Below the pieces are notes generated by a model that did no database searches, was not told where the DNA came from, and saw nothing but the letters and a program-made list of their open reading frames with translations. Positions 54,484 through 62,561 of a stretch of 64,000 nucleotides of DNA are shown here, one piece after another. This DNA is from Ohtaekwangia kribbensis. Its GTDB lineage: Bacteria; Bacteroidota; Bacteroidia; Cytophagales; Cyclobacteriaceae. The stretch is from the NCBI RefSeq assembly GCF_042676245.1, contig NZ_JBHTKA010000004.1, forward strand, positions 310,001-374,000, given 5' to 3'. Within the stretch, counting starts at the first letter, position 1; every line of letters begins with the position of its first letter. Position numbers and translations under genes: made by a program.

Positions 54484-55269
54484 TCAGAGGCATCCGGTTC
54501 GTCCGCCATCCACCGGTACATTGACACCATTTATATACCCGGCCGCTGGTGTTGCCAGAAATGCTATAGCGGCTGCAACTTCGTGCGAGTCGGCTATCCG
54601 TCCTGCAGGTATCTCTCGTATCATATCCTGTTTGGCTTCATCAAACGTCTTGCCTGCTTTTTGTGCATTTGAAGTGATCAGCGATTCAAGTCGTCCTGTC
54701 ATGGTTGAACCCGGCAATACATTATTTACAGTTATACCAAATGGCGCAAGCTCCAGCGAAAGTGTCTTCGACCAATTCGCAACAGCTCCGCGAATCGTAT
54801 TGGACACTCCAAGACCACGAATCGGAATTTTTACCGATGTCGATATAACATTGATAATTCTTCCGTACGCTGCTTTCTTCATGCCCTCAACCAATGCCTG
54901 CACAAGAATATGATTACACAGCAAGTGATTAGAGAATGCCTGAACAAAATCTTCTGTGCGCGCATCCATGGCTTGTCCTGCGGGCGGACCTCCGGTATTG
55001 TTTACCAGTATATGTACCGTGTTCGTGCGTGCATAGTCATTTACTTTACTTCGAAGATCATCGGGCGCACTGAAATCCGCCACGACATAATCATGCGCTG
55101 CACCTTTCGCTGTGGACAATTCTTTCAGCACAGCTTTAAGTTTGTTTTCGTTGCGGGCAATCAGTGTTACACGTGCACCTAATAGTGCGAGTTCCACCGC
55201 TGATGCCTTTCCTATACCCTGCGTACTGCCGCATACTATGGCGTGTTTCCCGGTTAAATCAAGATTCAT
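54484..55269 (-). CDS. Short-chain dehydrogenase/reductase with altered catalytic motif
   Basis: A 261-residue Rossmann protein with the NAD(P) motif GSTQGIGKASA and NNTGGPP. The usual active-site pattern is not present: aligned to the classical YxxxK, residues in the segment GLGVSNTIRGAVANWSKTL are Ser and Arg (SNTIR). The same SNxxR variant is, to my knowledge, seen in a subgroup of SDR proteins, so this is a subfamily trait rather than decay. Its reaction is unknown; the location between ALDH and the dioxygenase suggests a role in the kynurenine branch. Length is normal. Confidence 0.88.
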   Translation of the reverse strand: MNLDLTGKHAIVCGSTQGIGKASAVELALLGARVTLIARNENKLKAVLKELSTAKGAAHDYVVADFSAPDDLRSKVNDYARTNTVHILVNNTGGPPAGQAMDARTEDFVQAFSNHLLCNHILVQALVEGMKKAAYGRIINVISTSVKIPIRGLGVSNTIRGAVANWSKTLSLELAPFGITVNNVLPGSTMTGRLESLITSNAQKAGKTFDEAKQDMIREIPAGRIADSHEVAAAIAFLATPAAGYINGVNVPVDGGRTGCL

Positions 55270-55356
55270 GAATAAAGCTATGTATGTGAATTGTTCTTAA
55301 ATTTAAGAAGGAATAGATGGTTTAACACAACCGTATCAAAACTTAAAAAGTATTAT

Positions 55357-55887
55357 ATGGCCATTCGCAGACCTTTTAACCTTAACCAGTGGATACGTGA
55401 TAACCGCGATCTGCTGAAACCTCCGGTGGGAAACAAGAATTTATATGCTGATGCCGGTGATTATATTGTTATGATTGTAGGCGGACCGAATGCCCGTAAA
55501 GACTATCACTACAATGAGACGGAAGAATTATTTTACCAACTGGAAGGCGATATAAATGTACGTATACAGGAAGATGGCAAACCGGTAGATATACCTATAC
55601 GGCAGGGTGAAATGTTTTTGTTACCCGCACGCGTGCCGCATCGACCGGAGCGGCCGGCTAACTCCATCGGACTTGTAATTGAATGCAAGCGTGTTGAAAA
55701 AGAAATTGAAGATGGGCTAATCTGGTTTTGCGATGCCTGCAACAACAAGCTTCACGAGTATCGTTTTCACCTTGACAACATTGAGAAAGATTTTATTCCG
55801 CGGTTTCGTGAGTTCTATGGATCGACATCGTTGCGAACGTGTCGTAAATGTGGAACGGTAATGGAAGCCGATCCACGGTTTGTATAA
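55357..55887 (+). CDS. nbaC: 3-hydroxyanthranilate 3,4-dioxygenase
   Basis: About 176 residues from the ATG at 55357 (MAIRRPFNLNQWIRDN). It is a cupin iron enzyme that opens 3-hydroxyanthranilate to 2-amino-3-carboxymuconate semialdehyde, the precursor of quinolinate. Iron ligands His51, Glu57 (both in DYHYNETEELFYQ) and His95 (RVPHRPER) match human His47/Glu53/His91. A C-terminal rubredoxin-like four-Cys site is present: Cys125, Cys128, Cys162, Cys165. Frame extension to 55291 adds an unlikely basic leader. It is divergent from the SDR/ALDH genes. Confidence 0.94.
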   Translation: MAIRRPFNLNQWIRDNRDLLKPPVGNKNLYADAGDYIVMIVGGPNARKDYHYNETEELFYQLEGDINVRIQEDGKPVDIPIRQGEMFLLPARVPHRPERPANSIGLVIECKRVEKEIEDGLIWFCDACNNKLHEYRFHLDNIEKDFIPRFREFYGSTSLRTCRKCGTVMEADPRFV

Positions 55888-55911
55888 GTATATAGATGAA
55901 GTCATTATAGC

Positions 55912-56388
55912 ATGCAAGGAAGAGCTTATTATTCTTCTCCGGTTGGAGACCTGTTGATAGAATCCGAGAACGACAAGATCATTACGGTAGGTTTTCTCAG
56001 AGATAGCAAGAAAGAAGAGATGCCTACTGCAACCACAGATCAATGTATAACTGAACTGGAAGAGTATTTTTATAAAGGTCGTAAATTCTTTGACGTGGAA
56101 CTCGATCTGCGAGGTTCGGCATTTCAACTGAACGTATGGAATGCATTATTAACTATTCCCTATGGAAGAACTGCTTCGTATGAAGATATAGCAATTCGTG
56201 TTGGTGATATGAAATCAATTCGCGCTGTCGGGTTGGCGAACGGCCAAAATCCGATCGCTATCATTGTACCATGTCACCGCGTAATTGGTAAAAATGGTAA
56301 CCTGATTGGCTATGGTGGCGGACTTGAGAATAAGGAATGGCTGCTTTATCACGAGGGGGCTATCCGTAAACAGTTGTCGCTCTTCTAA
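55912..56388 (+). CDS. ogt: Methylated-DNA--[protein]-cysteine S-methyltransferase
   Basis: A 158-residue DNA-repair protein that takes the methyl group from O6-methylguanine onto its own cysteine. The active site IIVPCHRVIGKNG and the DNA-binding helix region IPYGRTASYEDIA are intact. Length is normal for Ogt. It lies between the dioxygenase (24 bp upstream) and kynU (77 bp downstream) on the same strand, an insertion in an otherwise metabolic cluster with no obvious functional link. Confidence 0.95.
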   Translation: MQGRAYYSSPVGDLLIESENDKIITVGFLRDSKKEEMPTATTDQCITELEEYFYKGRKFFDVELDLRGSAFQLNVWNALLTIPYGRTASYEDIAIRVGDMKSIRAVGLANGQNPIAIIVPCHRVIGKNGNLIGYGGGLENKEWLLYHEGAIRKQLSLF

Positions 56389-56434
56389 GAGGCGCTAATC
56401 GTTATCCGTTTGTATATAGTTGGCGGCATTAAAT

Positions 56435-56444
56435 TTTACGTAAA
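56435..56444. promoter_or_regulatory. 10-bp palindrome before kynU, possible operator
   Basis: TTTACGTAAA is a perfect palindrome 21 bases before the kynU ATG, followed by a related CCGTAA at 56450-56455. It is a candidate operator, but palindromes of this size occur by chance. Confidence 0.25.
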
Positions 56445-56465
56445 TTATTCCGTAATCATTCCGCT

Positions 56466-57734
56466 ATGAAATTCAAGAACAGCTTGCAGTTTGCAAAGAA
56501 ACTGGACAGAGAAGATCCGCTTCGCAGTTACCGGAATAAATTTCTGATTCCGAAAATCAACAATAAACAATCCATTTACCTGATCGGTAATTCTCTGGGA
56601 CTTCAACCTAAAACTACCAAGCAGTTTATTAACCAGGAGCTTGAAGACTGGGCGAAGCTGGGTGGTGAAGGTCACATGCATGCCCGCAATCCATGGCTAT
56701 ATCATCATCGGTTAGCGAAGAAAACGCTGGCGGCTTTAGTGGGCGCTAAACCTTCAGAAGTGGTAGCCATGAATCAACTCACCATCAATCTTCACTTAAT
56801 GATGGTGTCGTTTTATATACCTACTACAGAACGCTATAAAATTATAGCCGAAGCCGGGGCATTCTCATCCGATCAATACGCGTTTGAATCACAGATAAAG
56901 TTTCATGGTTTAAATCCAGACAAAGTACTCATAGAACTTAAACCGCGCGAAGAAGAATTTACCCTGCGAACGGAAGATATAGTGCGAACCATTATGGAGC
57001 ATGGTCGCGAAGTAGCGATGGTGCTATTGGGAGGTGTGCAATACTATACCGGGCAGTTATTTGATATCCCAAAAATTACCGCAGCCGCACATAGCGTTGG
57101 TGCTATAGCCGGATTTGACCTGGCGCATGCTGTTGGAAATACACCTTTGAATTTGCACAAAGATGACGTTGACTTCGCTGTATGGTGTAGCTATAAATAT
57201 TTGAACGCTGGTCCGGGTGCTATCGCTGGCGCGTATATACATGAGAAGTATGAAAGCAATACGGAACTACCACGCTTTGCCGGCTGGTGGGGACACGATG
57301 AAGGCGAACGCTTCAACATGCAGAAAGGTTTTAAACCGATGAAGGGTATCGATGGTTGGCAAGTTTCCAATGTTCCTGTTTTTCAAAATGCAGCCTTACT
57401 TGCATCACTCGAAATATTCCAGGAGGCTGGTATAAAAGCACTGCGCAAAAAAAGTATAGCACTTACTTCCTATATGGAGTATATCTTAAAGGAGATTGAT
57501 CCGCTGGAGAATACGCTAAAAATAATAACACCCGTTAATCCGGAAGAACGCGGATGTCAGCTTTCAATTTTCACGAAGCAAAACGGCAAGAAAATATTTC
57601 AACAGTTGAATAAAGCCGGTGTTATAACTGATTGGCGCGAACCAAACGTTATTCGCGTAGCACCGGTACCGCTGTACAATACATTTGAAGAGATCTATCG
57701 CGTAGGAGAAATCATAAACAGTCTCCTCAAATGA
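56466..57734 (+). CDS. kynU: Kynureninase
   Basis: A 422-residue PLP enzyme that cleaves kynurenine or 3-hydroxykynurenine to (3-hydroxy)anthranilate and alanine. Typical motifs are YLIGNSLGLQPKTT at the N-terminus, GHMHARNPWLYHH, GFDLAHAVGN and the PLP-lysine region DFAVWCSYKYLNAGPGAIAG. The C-terminal ERGCQLSIF and NVIRVAPVPLYNTFEE are conserved as well. It overlaps kmo by 4 bp, which shows translational coupling. The product feeds the dioxygenase gene upstream. Confidence 0.96.
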   Translation: MKFKNSLQFAKKLDREDPLRSYRNKFLIPKINNKQSIYLIGNSLGLQPKTTKQFINQELEDWAKLGGEGHMHARNPWLYHHRLAKKTLAALVGAKPSEVVAMNQLTINLHLMMVSFYIPTTERYKIIAEAGAFSSDQYAFESQIKFHGLNPDKVLIELKPREEEFTLRTEDIVRTIMEHGREVAMVLLGGVQYYTGQLFDIPKITAAAHSVGAIAGFDLAHAVGNTPLNLHKDDVDFAVWCSYKYLNAGPGAIAGAYIHEKYESNTELPRFAGWWGHDEGERFNMQKGFKPMKGIDGWQVSNVPVFQNAALLASLEIFQEAGIKALRKKSIALTSYMEYILKEIDPLENTLKIITPVNPEERGCQLSIFTKQNGKKIFQQLNKAGVITDWREPNVIRVAPVPLYNTFEEIYRVGEIINSLLK

Positions 57735-59074
57735 GTAAGCCTATAAAACACATCGCTATAGCAGGAGCCGGCCTCGTAGGGTCGCTGTTGGCTATATACT
57801 TGCGCAAGCGTGGCTATAAAGTCACGGTGCTTGAACGCAGACCGGATATGCGAAAGAACACGTTACTCGCAGGTCGGTCAATCAACCTGGCATTAAGCAA
57901 TCGGGGTATACGCGCGCTTGAAGAAGTTGGACTTGCCGATGCTATCAGAAAAATAACCATCCCGATGCATGGCCGTATTATGCATGATATACTCGGCAAT
58001 CTCACGTTTCAGCCGTATGGAAAGCAGGGAGAATTCATTAACTCAGTTTCGCGCAGTAGCCTGAACGTTGTATTGATGGATGCTGCTGAAGCTGCCGGTG
58101 CCAGCCTCCATTTTAACCAACGTGTTATGCAGGTTGATGCCGAGAAAACATCCATTACCATCGCGTCACCGCTGAATGAAATTTCAGAGTATACATTCGA
58201 TCTGATTATTGGAGCCGATGGTGCTTTCTCCATGGTGCGGCAGTCACTGCAGACTTACGATCGGTTTGACTTCTCACAAAGCTATATCAATCACGGCTAC
58301 AAGGAATTGCATATACCAGCTAGCGCAGCTGGTGAGTTTCAACTGGAAAAAAATGCTTTACACATCTGGCCGCGGCAAAGCTATATGATGATCGCGCTGC
58401 CGAATACTGACGGTAGTTTTACCTGCACATTGTTTTTTCCGTTTGAGGGAAATCCATCGTTCGAAACTTTACTGCCGGATGAAGCTGTGCGCAAGTTCTT
58501 CTCGAGTACATTTCCGGATGCTACACGACTAATGCCTTCGTTGTGCGATGACTTCGTTAGCAATCCTACAGCGTCTCTGGTTACGATGAAGTGCTATCCG
58601 TGGGTACGCAATAAAATACTCCTGATAGGCGATGCGGCGCATGCTGTTGTCCCATTCTATGGTCAGGGCATGAATGCCGGTTTTGAGGATTGTCGTATCT
58701 TAAATTCGTTGCTCGATACCTATACCAACAACTGGGATTATGTGCTCCCGGCATTTCAAAAGCAACGCAAACCTGATGCTGATGCGATCGCACAACTGGC
58801 GCTCGACAATTTTGTAGAGATGCGGGATTTAGTAGCCGATGCGGATTTTCTTCTGCGCAAAAAAATTGAAGCACGACTTCACGCCCTATATCCTGACAAA
58901 TGGATTCCGCTATATTCCATGGTAACATTTCAGGATAATATCCGGTACTCCGAAGCCTACACCATCAGTCGTTCACAAGCAAAGATCATGAACGAAGTGA
59001 TGAGCAGCCCCGGAATACAGGATCAATGGGAATCTCTGGACTTCAAAACTATAGCAGAATCACTTCAGCGATAG
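57731..59074 (+). CDS. kmo: Kynurenine 3-monooxygenase
   Basis: A 447-residue FAD-dependent aromatic hydroxylase that turns kynurenine into 3-hydroxykynurenine. The FAD dinucleotide fold is AIAGAGLVGSLLAIYLRKRG at the N-terminus, the second FAD motif is LLIGDAAHAVVPFYGQGMN (about 300), and NAGFEDCRIL follows. The C-terminal ~80 residues contain the membrane-associating helix region of KMO proteins (FLLRKKIEARLHALYPDKW). kynU, kmo and the dioxygenase supply three consecutive steps. No tryptophan dioxygenase or formamidase is in the window. Confidence 0.96.
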   Translation: MSKPIKHIAIAGAGLVGSLLAIYLRKRGYKVTVLERRPDMRKNTLLAGRSINLALSNRGIRALEEVGLADAIRKITIPMHGRIMHDILGNLTFQPYGKQGEFINSVSRSSLNVVLMDAAEAAGASLHFNQRVMQVDAEKTSITIASPLNEISEYTFDLIIGADGAFSMVRQSLQTYDRFDFSQSYINHGYKELHIPASAAGEFQLEKNALHIWPRQSYMMIALPNTDGSFTCTLFFPFEGNPSFETLLPDEAVRKFFSSTFPDATRLMPSLCDDFVSNPTASLVTMKCYPWVRNKILLIGDAAHAVVPFYGQGMNAGFEDCRILNSLLDTYTNNWDYVLPAFQKQRKPDADAIAQLALDNFVEMRDLVADADFLLRKKIEARLHALYPDKWIPLYSMVTFQDNIRYSEAYTISRSQAKIMNEVMSSPGIQDQWESLDFKTIAESLQR

Positions 59075-59097
59075 TCTACATCCAACAAAGCTATATT

Positions 59098-59931
59098 TCA
59101 CTCTTCTGCCGAAGAGAAGCCACAGGTATAGGAGAAAGCATATTTGTTGGTACCGGCTAAATCATCAGTCCATACCAGTGACTCTACGTATGATGATGTA
59201 TACACGTAAGTAAAATCCTGTGGCTGCTGCACTTCAGGACCACCCCCAACAGGCACTTCGTATACACCTTTGCCGGGATTGTTCTTTGAGAAGATATTCA
59301 GGAATGAAATATCATACTGCACAACCGGGTAAGACACAATGTTACACACCGGGAAGAATGCAGGATTACCCACAGCTTGCGCCAGTAACTTGAAAGGATT
59401 TGTTTTCTTGTCGTAAACAGAGCCTGTATACCCTGTAAAAGGATTACCGTTTACCGTTCCGCTTACAAACGTAACGTTTCCGCTGCCATAAGAGAGATCT
59501 TTTCTTATTACAAATGACGGAGGATCACCAGGCCCACCGTTATATTCGCTTTCAACGAGGTAGTCTATGACCGTTGGTGAAGCATAATGAAAATCAAAAT
59601 GTCTTCGGAATCCATAAGAATCATATACGTTTGATTCTACTATGCCAAACGAACCATGCGTAAAATCAAAGCTATATTCCGGGGCAGGATTACCAGTATA
59701 TATTTCCGCGCTGATCAATTGATTCGATCCGTTATAGTGAAAAAGAATTTTACTCACCGCAGCTTCGAGCTTTACCAGCCGGCCCGAACTACTGTAGTAG
59801 GCTTTATGCCATTCATCTTCCAAATAAACTTTATCGATACGACATGTGCGGCAATGCGAATCATCGCACGAGGAGATCACGATGAGGCAAAGCAATAGCA
59901 ATGCACCCATCAGCATTTTGAGGGTTTTCAT
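59098..59931 (-). CDS. Lipoprotein of unknown function
   Basis: A 277-residue protein with a lipoprotein signal (LCLIVISSCDDSHCRTC, Cys at about 22, then more Cys). The mature part is Tyr/Ser/Gly-rich with beta-strand patterns of the type KILFHYNGSNQLISAEIY and EYSFDFTHGSFGIVESNVYD, resembling RHS/YD-like short beta repeats found in Bacteroidota lipoproteins. A similar SCDxxxCxTC start is not seen elsewhere in the window. Function is unknown. It ends 23 bp from the convergent kmo stop, with no terminator between. Confidence 0.75.
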   Translation of the reverse strand: MKTLKMLMGALLLLCLIVISSCDDSHCRTCRIDKVYLEDEWHKAYYSSSGRLVKLEAAVSKILFHYNGSNQLISAEIYTGNPAPEYSFDFTHGSFGIVESNVYDSYGFRRHFDFHYASPTVIDYLVESEYNGGPGDPPSFVIRKDLSYGSGNVTFVSGTVNGNPFTGYTGSVYDKKTNPFKLLAQAVGNPAFFPVCNIVSYPVVQYDISFLNIFSKNNPGKGVYEVPVGGGPEVQQPQDFTYVYTSSYVESLVWTDDLAGTNKYAFSYTCGFSSAEE

Positions 59932-60053
59932 AATTAAGAGAGGGTTAAAATTTAATACGATAGAAAAGTTATCAAAAAAGTAAGTAGCCGCAGCGAACCT
60001 TCGTATATTTTTAAATACGTTCCAACGCTTACAGTATATACTGCTACTATATT

Positions 60054-61541
60054 CTAATTTGCGGTTACTGCGCTTTGTATAGCGCGCTCATCGAACAGAT
60101 CGTCCTTGATGTGAATTTTATATTCTTCGTATCGATCGAAAACATCCTGTATATAATTAACAGGTTCTTCACACTTGCAATACCCGGCCGAGACAACGGG
60201 ATCGCGATAAAATTTAGGATCAGATTTTTTCAACAGATACATTTGAACATTATCGTCCCACAACGAAACGCTTTTATCCTTTCCATGTTTCTGCAATAAT
60301 TTCTTGGCATCCAGTATATGCGATAATCCGGCGTTGTACGATGCCAGCACAAACTTGAGACGCTGCACAGAATCCGGCACGGACTTCTTCCAGTATTTAT
60401 CGAGATACTTTAAATAGCTAACTCCGGCATTAAGACTCTGCTGTGGATCGTTCACATTTTTAGCACCATAACGTTTCGCGGTCTCCGGCATCAGCTGCAT
60501 CAATCCTTTAGCACCAGCCCACGATTCTTCACGCGGATTGAATTTAGATTCCTGGTAAACAACTGCCGCGAGTAAACGCCAGTCCCAATGCAATTTAGCA
60601 GCACCTTGCTTAATCATGTCATCGTATGGAGAAAGGCGATTGCTGCCGTATGAAAAATAGTCACTTTTCATCCGCACCAGCGAAGTGCGCGGACTTTTAA
60701 AATAACGATTATAGATCACCATAAACGTTGGTTCTTTCTTGATACGCAAGAGCCAATCGTCTGTTGCTTTTAAAAGTTCCGGAGATTTCTTACGCACGGC
60801 CCACGCAATCTGGTGCGGTATACTGATCACCGTTTTTACATCAAGGTTTGGATAATACGCAGCATTTACCTGCGCCATGGTATGATCTGCTATAGTATAT
60901 TCTATTTCGCCCGTTGATACTTTTCGTATCAACGATTCACTTTCTGTATTTATAGTATCTTCTTTAACAAGTATATCACTGCCTATCTCTTCCGATAAAT
61001 TATGAAGTCGCATAGCGTGACTCGTGCCTTTTATAACATATACTTCTTTACCGCCTAATGCTGATGGCGTGCGAATAAGTGAATCGCTGATCTGATCTTC
61101 GTTTAGTTTGCGCCAGTTTGCAGGCTTGCGTTGCACAAGTACCTGGTATGTATTGAAATGCGGGCGCGTAAATGATACCAATGCTTTGCGCGGTTTATTA
61201 ATCGTTAATGGGAAAGCTATAATATCGCCTTCACCTTTATTTAACTGATCAATAGCAGACTCTACACCACTGGTAACTTTTATTTTTAAACCAACTTTGA
61301 GGTGTTTCGCAAGATGTTGCAGAAGTTCATACTCATAACCCATAGGGCGGCCCTTGTATATAAAATAGCTTATGGAGTTATTATCCACGAGTGCATTTAT
61401 ATACCCTCTTTCGCGAATGGCCTGGAGGTCAAAATCAACAACCAGATCAGCCGGAAAAGCCTCTTTTTGAGGCGGATTGCAGGAAAAAGCCGTGGCCAGG
61501 AGTAGACAAATCACCAGCCAAAAGCGTACTAAAACCAACAT
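60054..61541 (-). CDS. MltF-like membrane-bound lytic transglycosylase
   Basis: A 495-residue lipoprotein-like protein (CLLLATAFSCNPP, Cys21). The N-terminal half (about 40-275) is a solute-binding-protein-3 domain (RPMGYEYELLQHLAKHL, GEGDIIAFPLTIN, YTIADHTMAQVN) and the C-terminal half an SLT transglycosylase domain with catalytic Glu331 in VYQESKFNPREESWAG, then AKGLMQLMPETAKRYG and ASYNAGLSHILDAKK. This is the MltF architecture: murein cleavage modulated by a ligand-binding domain. An exact TAnnTTTG box lies 8 bases upstream of the ATG. Confidence 0.92.
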   Translation of the reverse strand: MLVLVRFWLVICLLLATAFSCNPPQKEAFPADLVVDFDLQAIRERGYINALVDNNSISYFIYKGRPMGYEYELLQHLAKHLKVGLKIKVTSGVESAIDQLNKGEGDIIAFPLTINKPRKALVSFTRPHFNTYQVLVQRKPANWRKLNEDQISDSLIRTPSALGGKEVYVIKGTSHAMRLHNLSEEIGSDILVKEDTINTESESLIRKVSTGEIEYTIADHTMAQVNAAYYPNLDVKTVISIPHQIAWAVRKKSPELLKATDDWLLRIKKEPTFMVIYNRYFKSPRTSLVRMKSDYFSYGSNRLSPYDDMIKQGAAKLHWDWRLLAAVVYQESKFNPREESWAGAKGLMQLMPETAKRYGAKNVNDPQQSLNAGVSYLKYLDKYWKKSVPDSVQRLKFVLASYNAGLSHILDAKKLLQKHGKDKSVSLWDDNVQMYLLKKSDPKFYRDPVVSAGYCKCEEPVNYIQDVFDRYEEYKIHIKDDLFDERAIQSAVTAN

Positions 61542-61549
61542 AGTAAAGT

Positions 61550-61557
61550 CAAAGGTA
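61550..61557 (-). promoter_or_regulatory. -7 promoter box for the MltF-like gene, near-leaderless
   Basis: On the minus strand this reads TACCTTTG, an exact TAnnTTTG match ending 8 bases before the ATG at 61541. A TTTTT at about the -33 distance lies upstream. Confidence 0.5.
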
Positions 61558-61647
61558 CAGCTTTCCGGTCACATTAAAAAAATGACTTACAACGGCATGG
61601 CTAGACGCAAATACACAGCATCACATATATAGGTATATCAACACAAA

Positions 61648-62478
61648 CTATTTTTGCTGTAGTAATTTCGAAACCTCTACAGGAAAATCAGTTATCAAAA
61701 TATTCAATTTCATCTTTTGAATCATAGAACGATAAAATTCAACGCTATATAGCATTGCTTTATTACGCATGGACTCGCTGGCATCGGCTATGATGCTTAT
61801 TTTAAGCTGATGTATAATATTAATAAGTGACACATCCGTGGCTGAAGTCACATACGCCACCAGGTTATCGTGTGGTATATTTATTTTTTGTATGACATTC
61901 CACGACTCAACATCTTTCGCAAGAAAAGATATAGCTATAACGTTCGACAAGCTATATACTTTTGCAGTAACTGCCGGGTTAAAGGTAAGTGCAATACATT
62001 TCCTCGCCATGTCATATTCATCCACAAGACTAATTACATCCTTCCATATATCATCTTTCACATCGAGCATTAGCACAACGTTATTGCTTTTGGCATACAT
62101 AAGCACATCACGAAACGCTGGTACCGATTCGTCCGTGAGCATCCCTGATGAAGTTTTTAATTTCAGCGAATTAATATAGGCGTCTGTCAGCGTGGTGATA
62201 TTTCCATTTCCGTTCGTTGTCCTATCAACTGCCTCATCGTGCAAAATATACAAGGTGCCATCCTTGCTTTTACGCACATCCACTTCCACCACAACAGGCT
62301 TTAATGCACAATTACCAACGGTATATCGAATAGCAGTCAGCGAGTTCTCCGGCAACAGATTATAAAATCCTCCACGATGCCCGCAAATGAGCAATGCATC
62401 ATGCTCGCTTTGACTAAAAACCGGCATCGCAGCTATACATAGCAATGCTATACTTATTACTCTGATCATATACTTCAT
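61648..62478 (-). CDS. Glycerophosphodiester phosphodiesterase-family protein, exported
   Basis: About 276 residues from the ATG at 62478 (MKYMIRVISIALL), with a signal peptide ending VFSQ. The GDPD TIM barrel shows CGHRGGFYNLLPENSLTAI (His-Arg), EVDVRKSKDGTLYILHDEAVDRTTNG (Glu, Asp, His), and NVVLMLDVKDD. These enzymes release glycerol phosphate from glycerophosphodiesters. The open frame runs back to 62604, but that part overlaps the TonB-receptor gene and its terminator, so it is rejected. Starts at 62478 and 62469 are both possible. Confidence 0.9.
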   Translation of the reverse strand: MKYMIRVISIALLCIAAMPVFSQSEHDALLICGHRGGFYNLLPENSLTAIRYTVGNCALKPVVVEVDVRKSKDGTLYILHDEAVDRTTNGNGNITTLTDAYINSLKLKTSSGMLTDESVPAFRDVLMYAKSNNVVLMLDVKDDIWKDVISLVDEYDMARKCIALTFNPAVTAKVYSLSNVIAISFLAKDVESWNVIQKINIPHDNLVAYVTSATDVSLINIIHQLKISIIADASESMRNKAMLYSVEFYRSMIQKMKLNILITDFPVEVSKLLQQK

Positions 62479-62509
62479 TCCGCAAATCACTTTATACTTA
62501 ATTCCTATA

Positions 62510-62540
62510 AAAAGAAAAAGGCTCCGAAGAGCCTCTTTCC
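62510..62540 (-). terminator. Intrinsic terminator of the TonB-receptor gene
   Basis: On the minus strand AGGCTC, TTCG loop, GAGCCT, then TTTTCTTTTT: a six-base stem with a stable UUCG tetraloop and T-run, 22 bases past the stop codon. Confidence 0.9.
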
Positions 62541-62561
62541 ATATGAAACATTTACGAAGAA

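Noticed and set aside
60032..60043. 12-bp palindrome CAGTATATACTG upstream of a lipoprotein gene
   Set aside because: Palindromic TATA-rich words are very common in this sequence, so there is no reason to call an operator.
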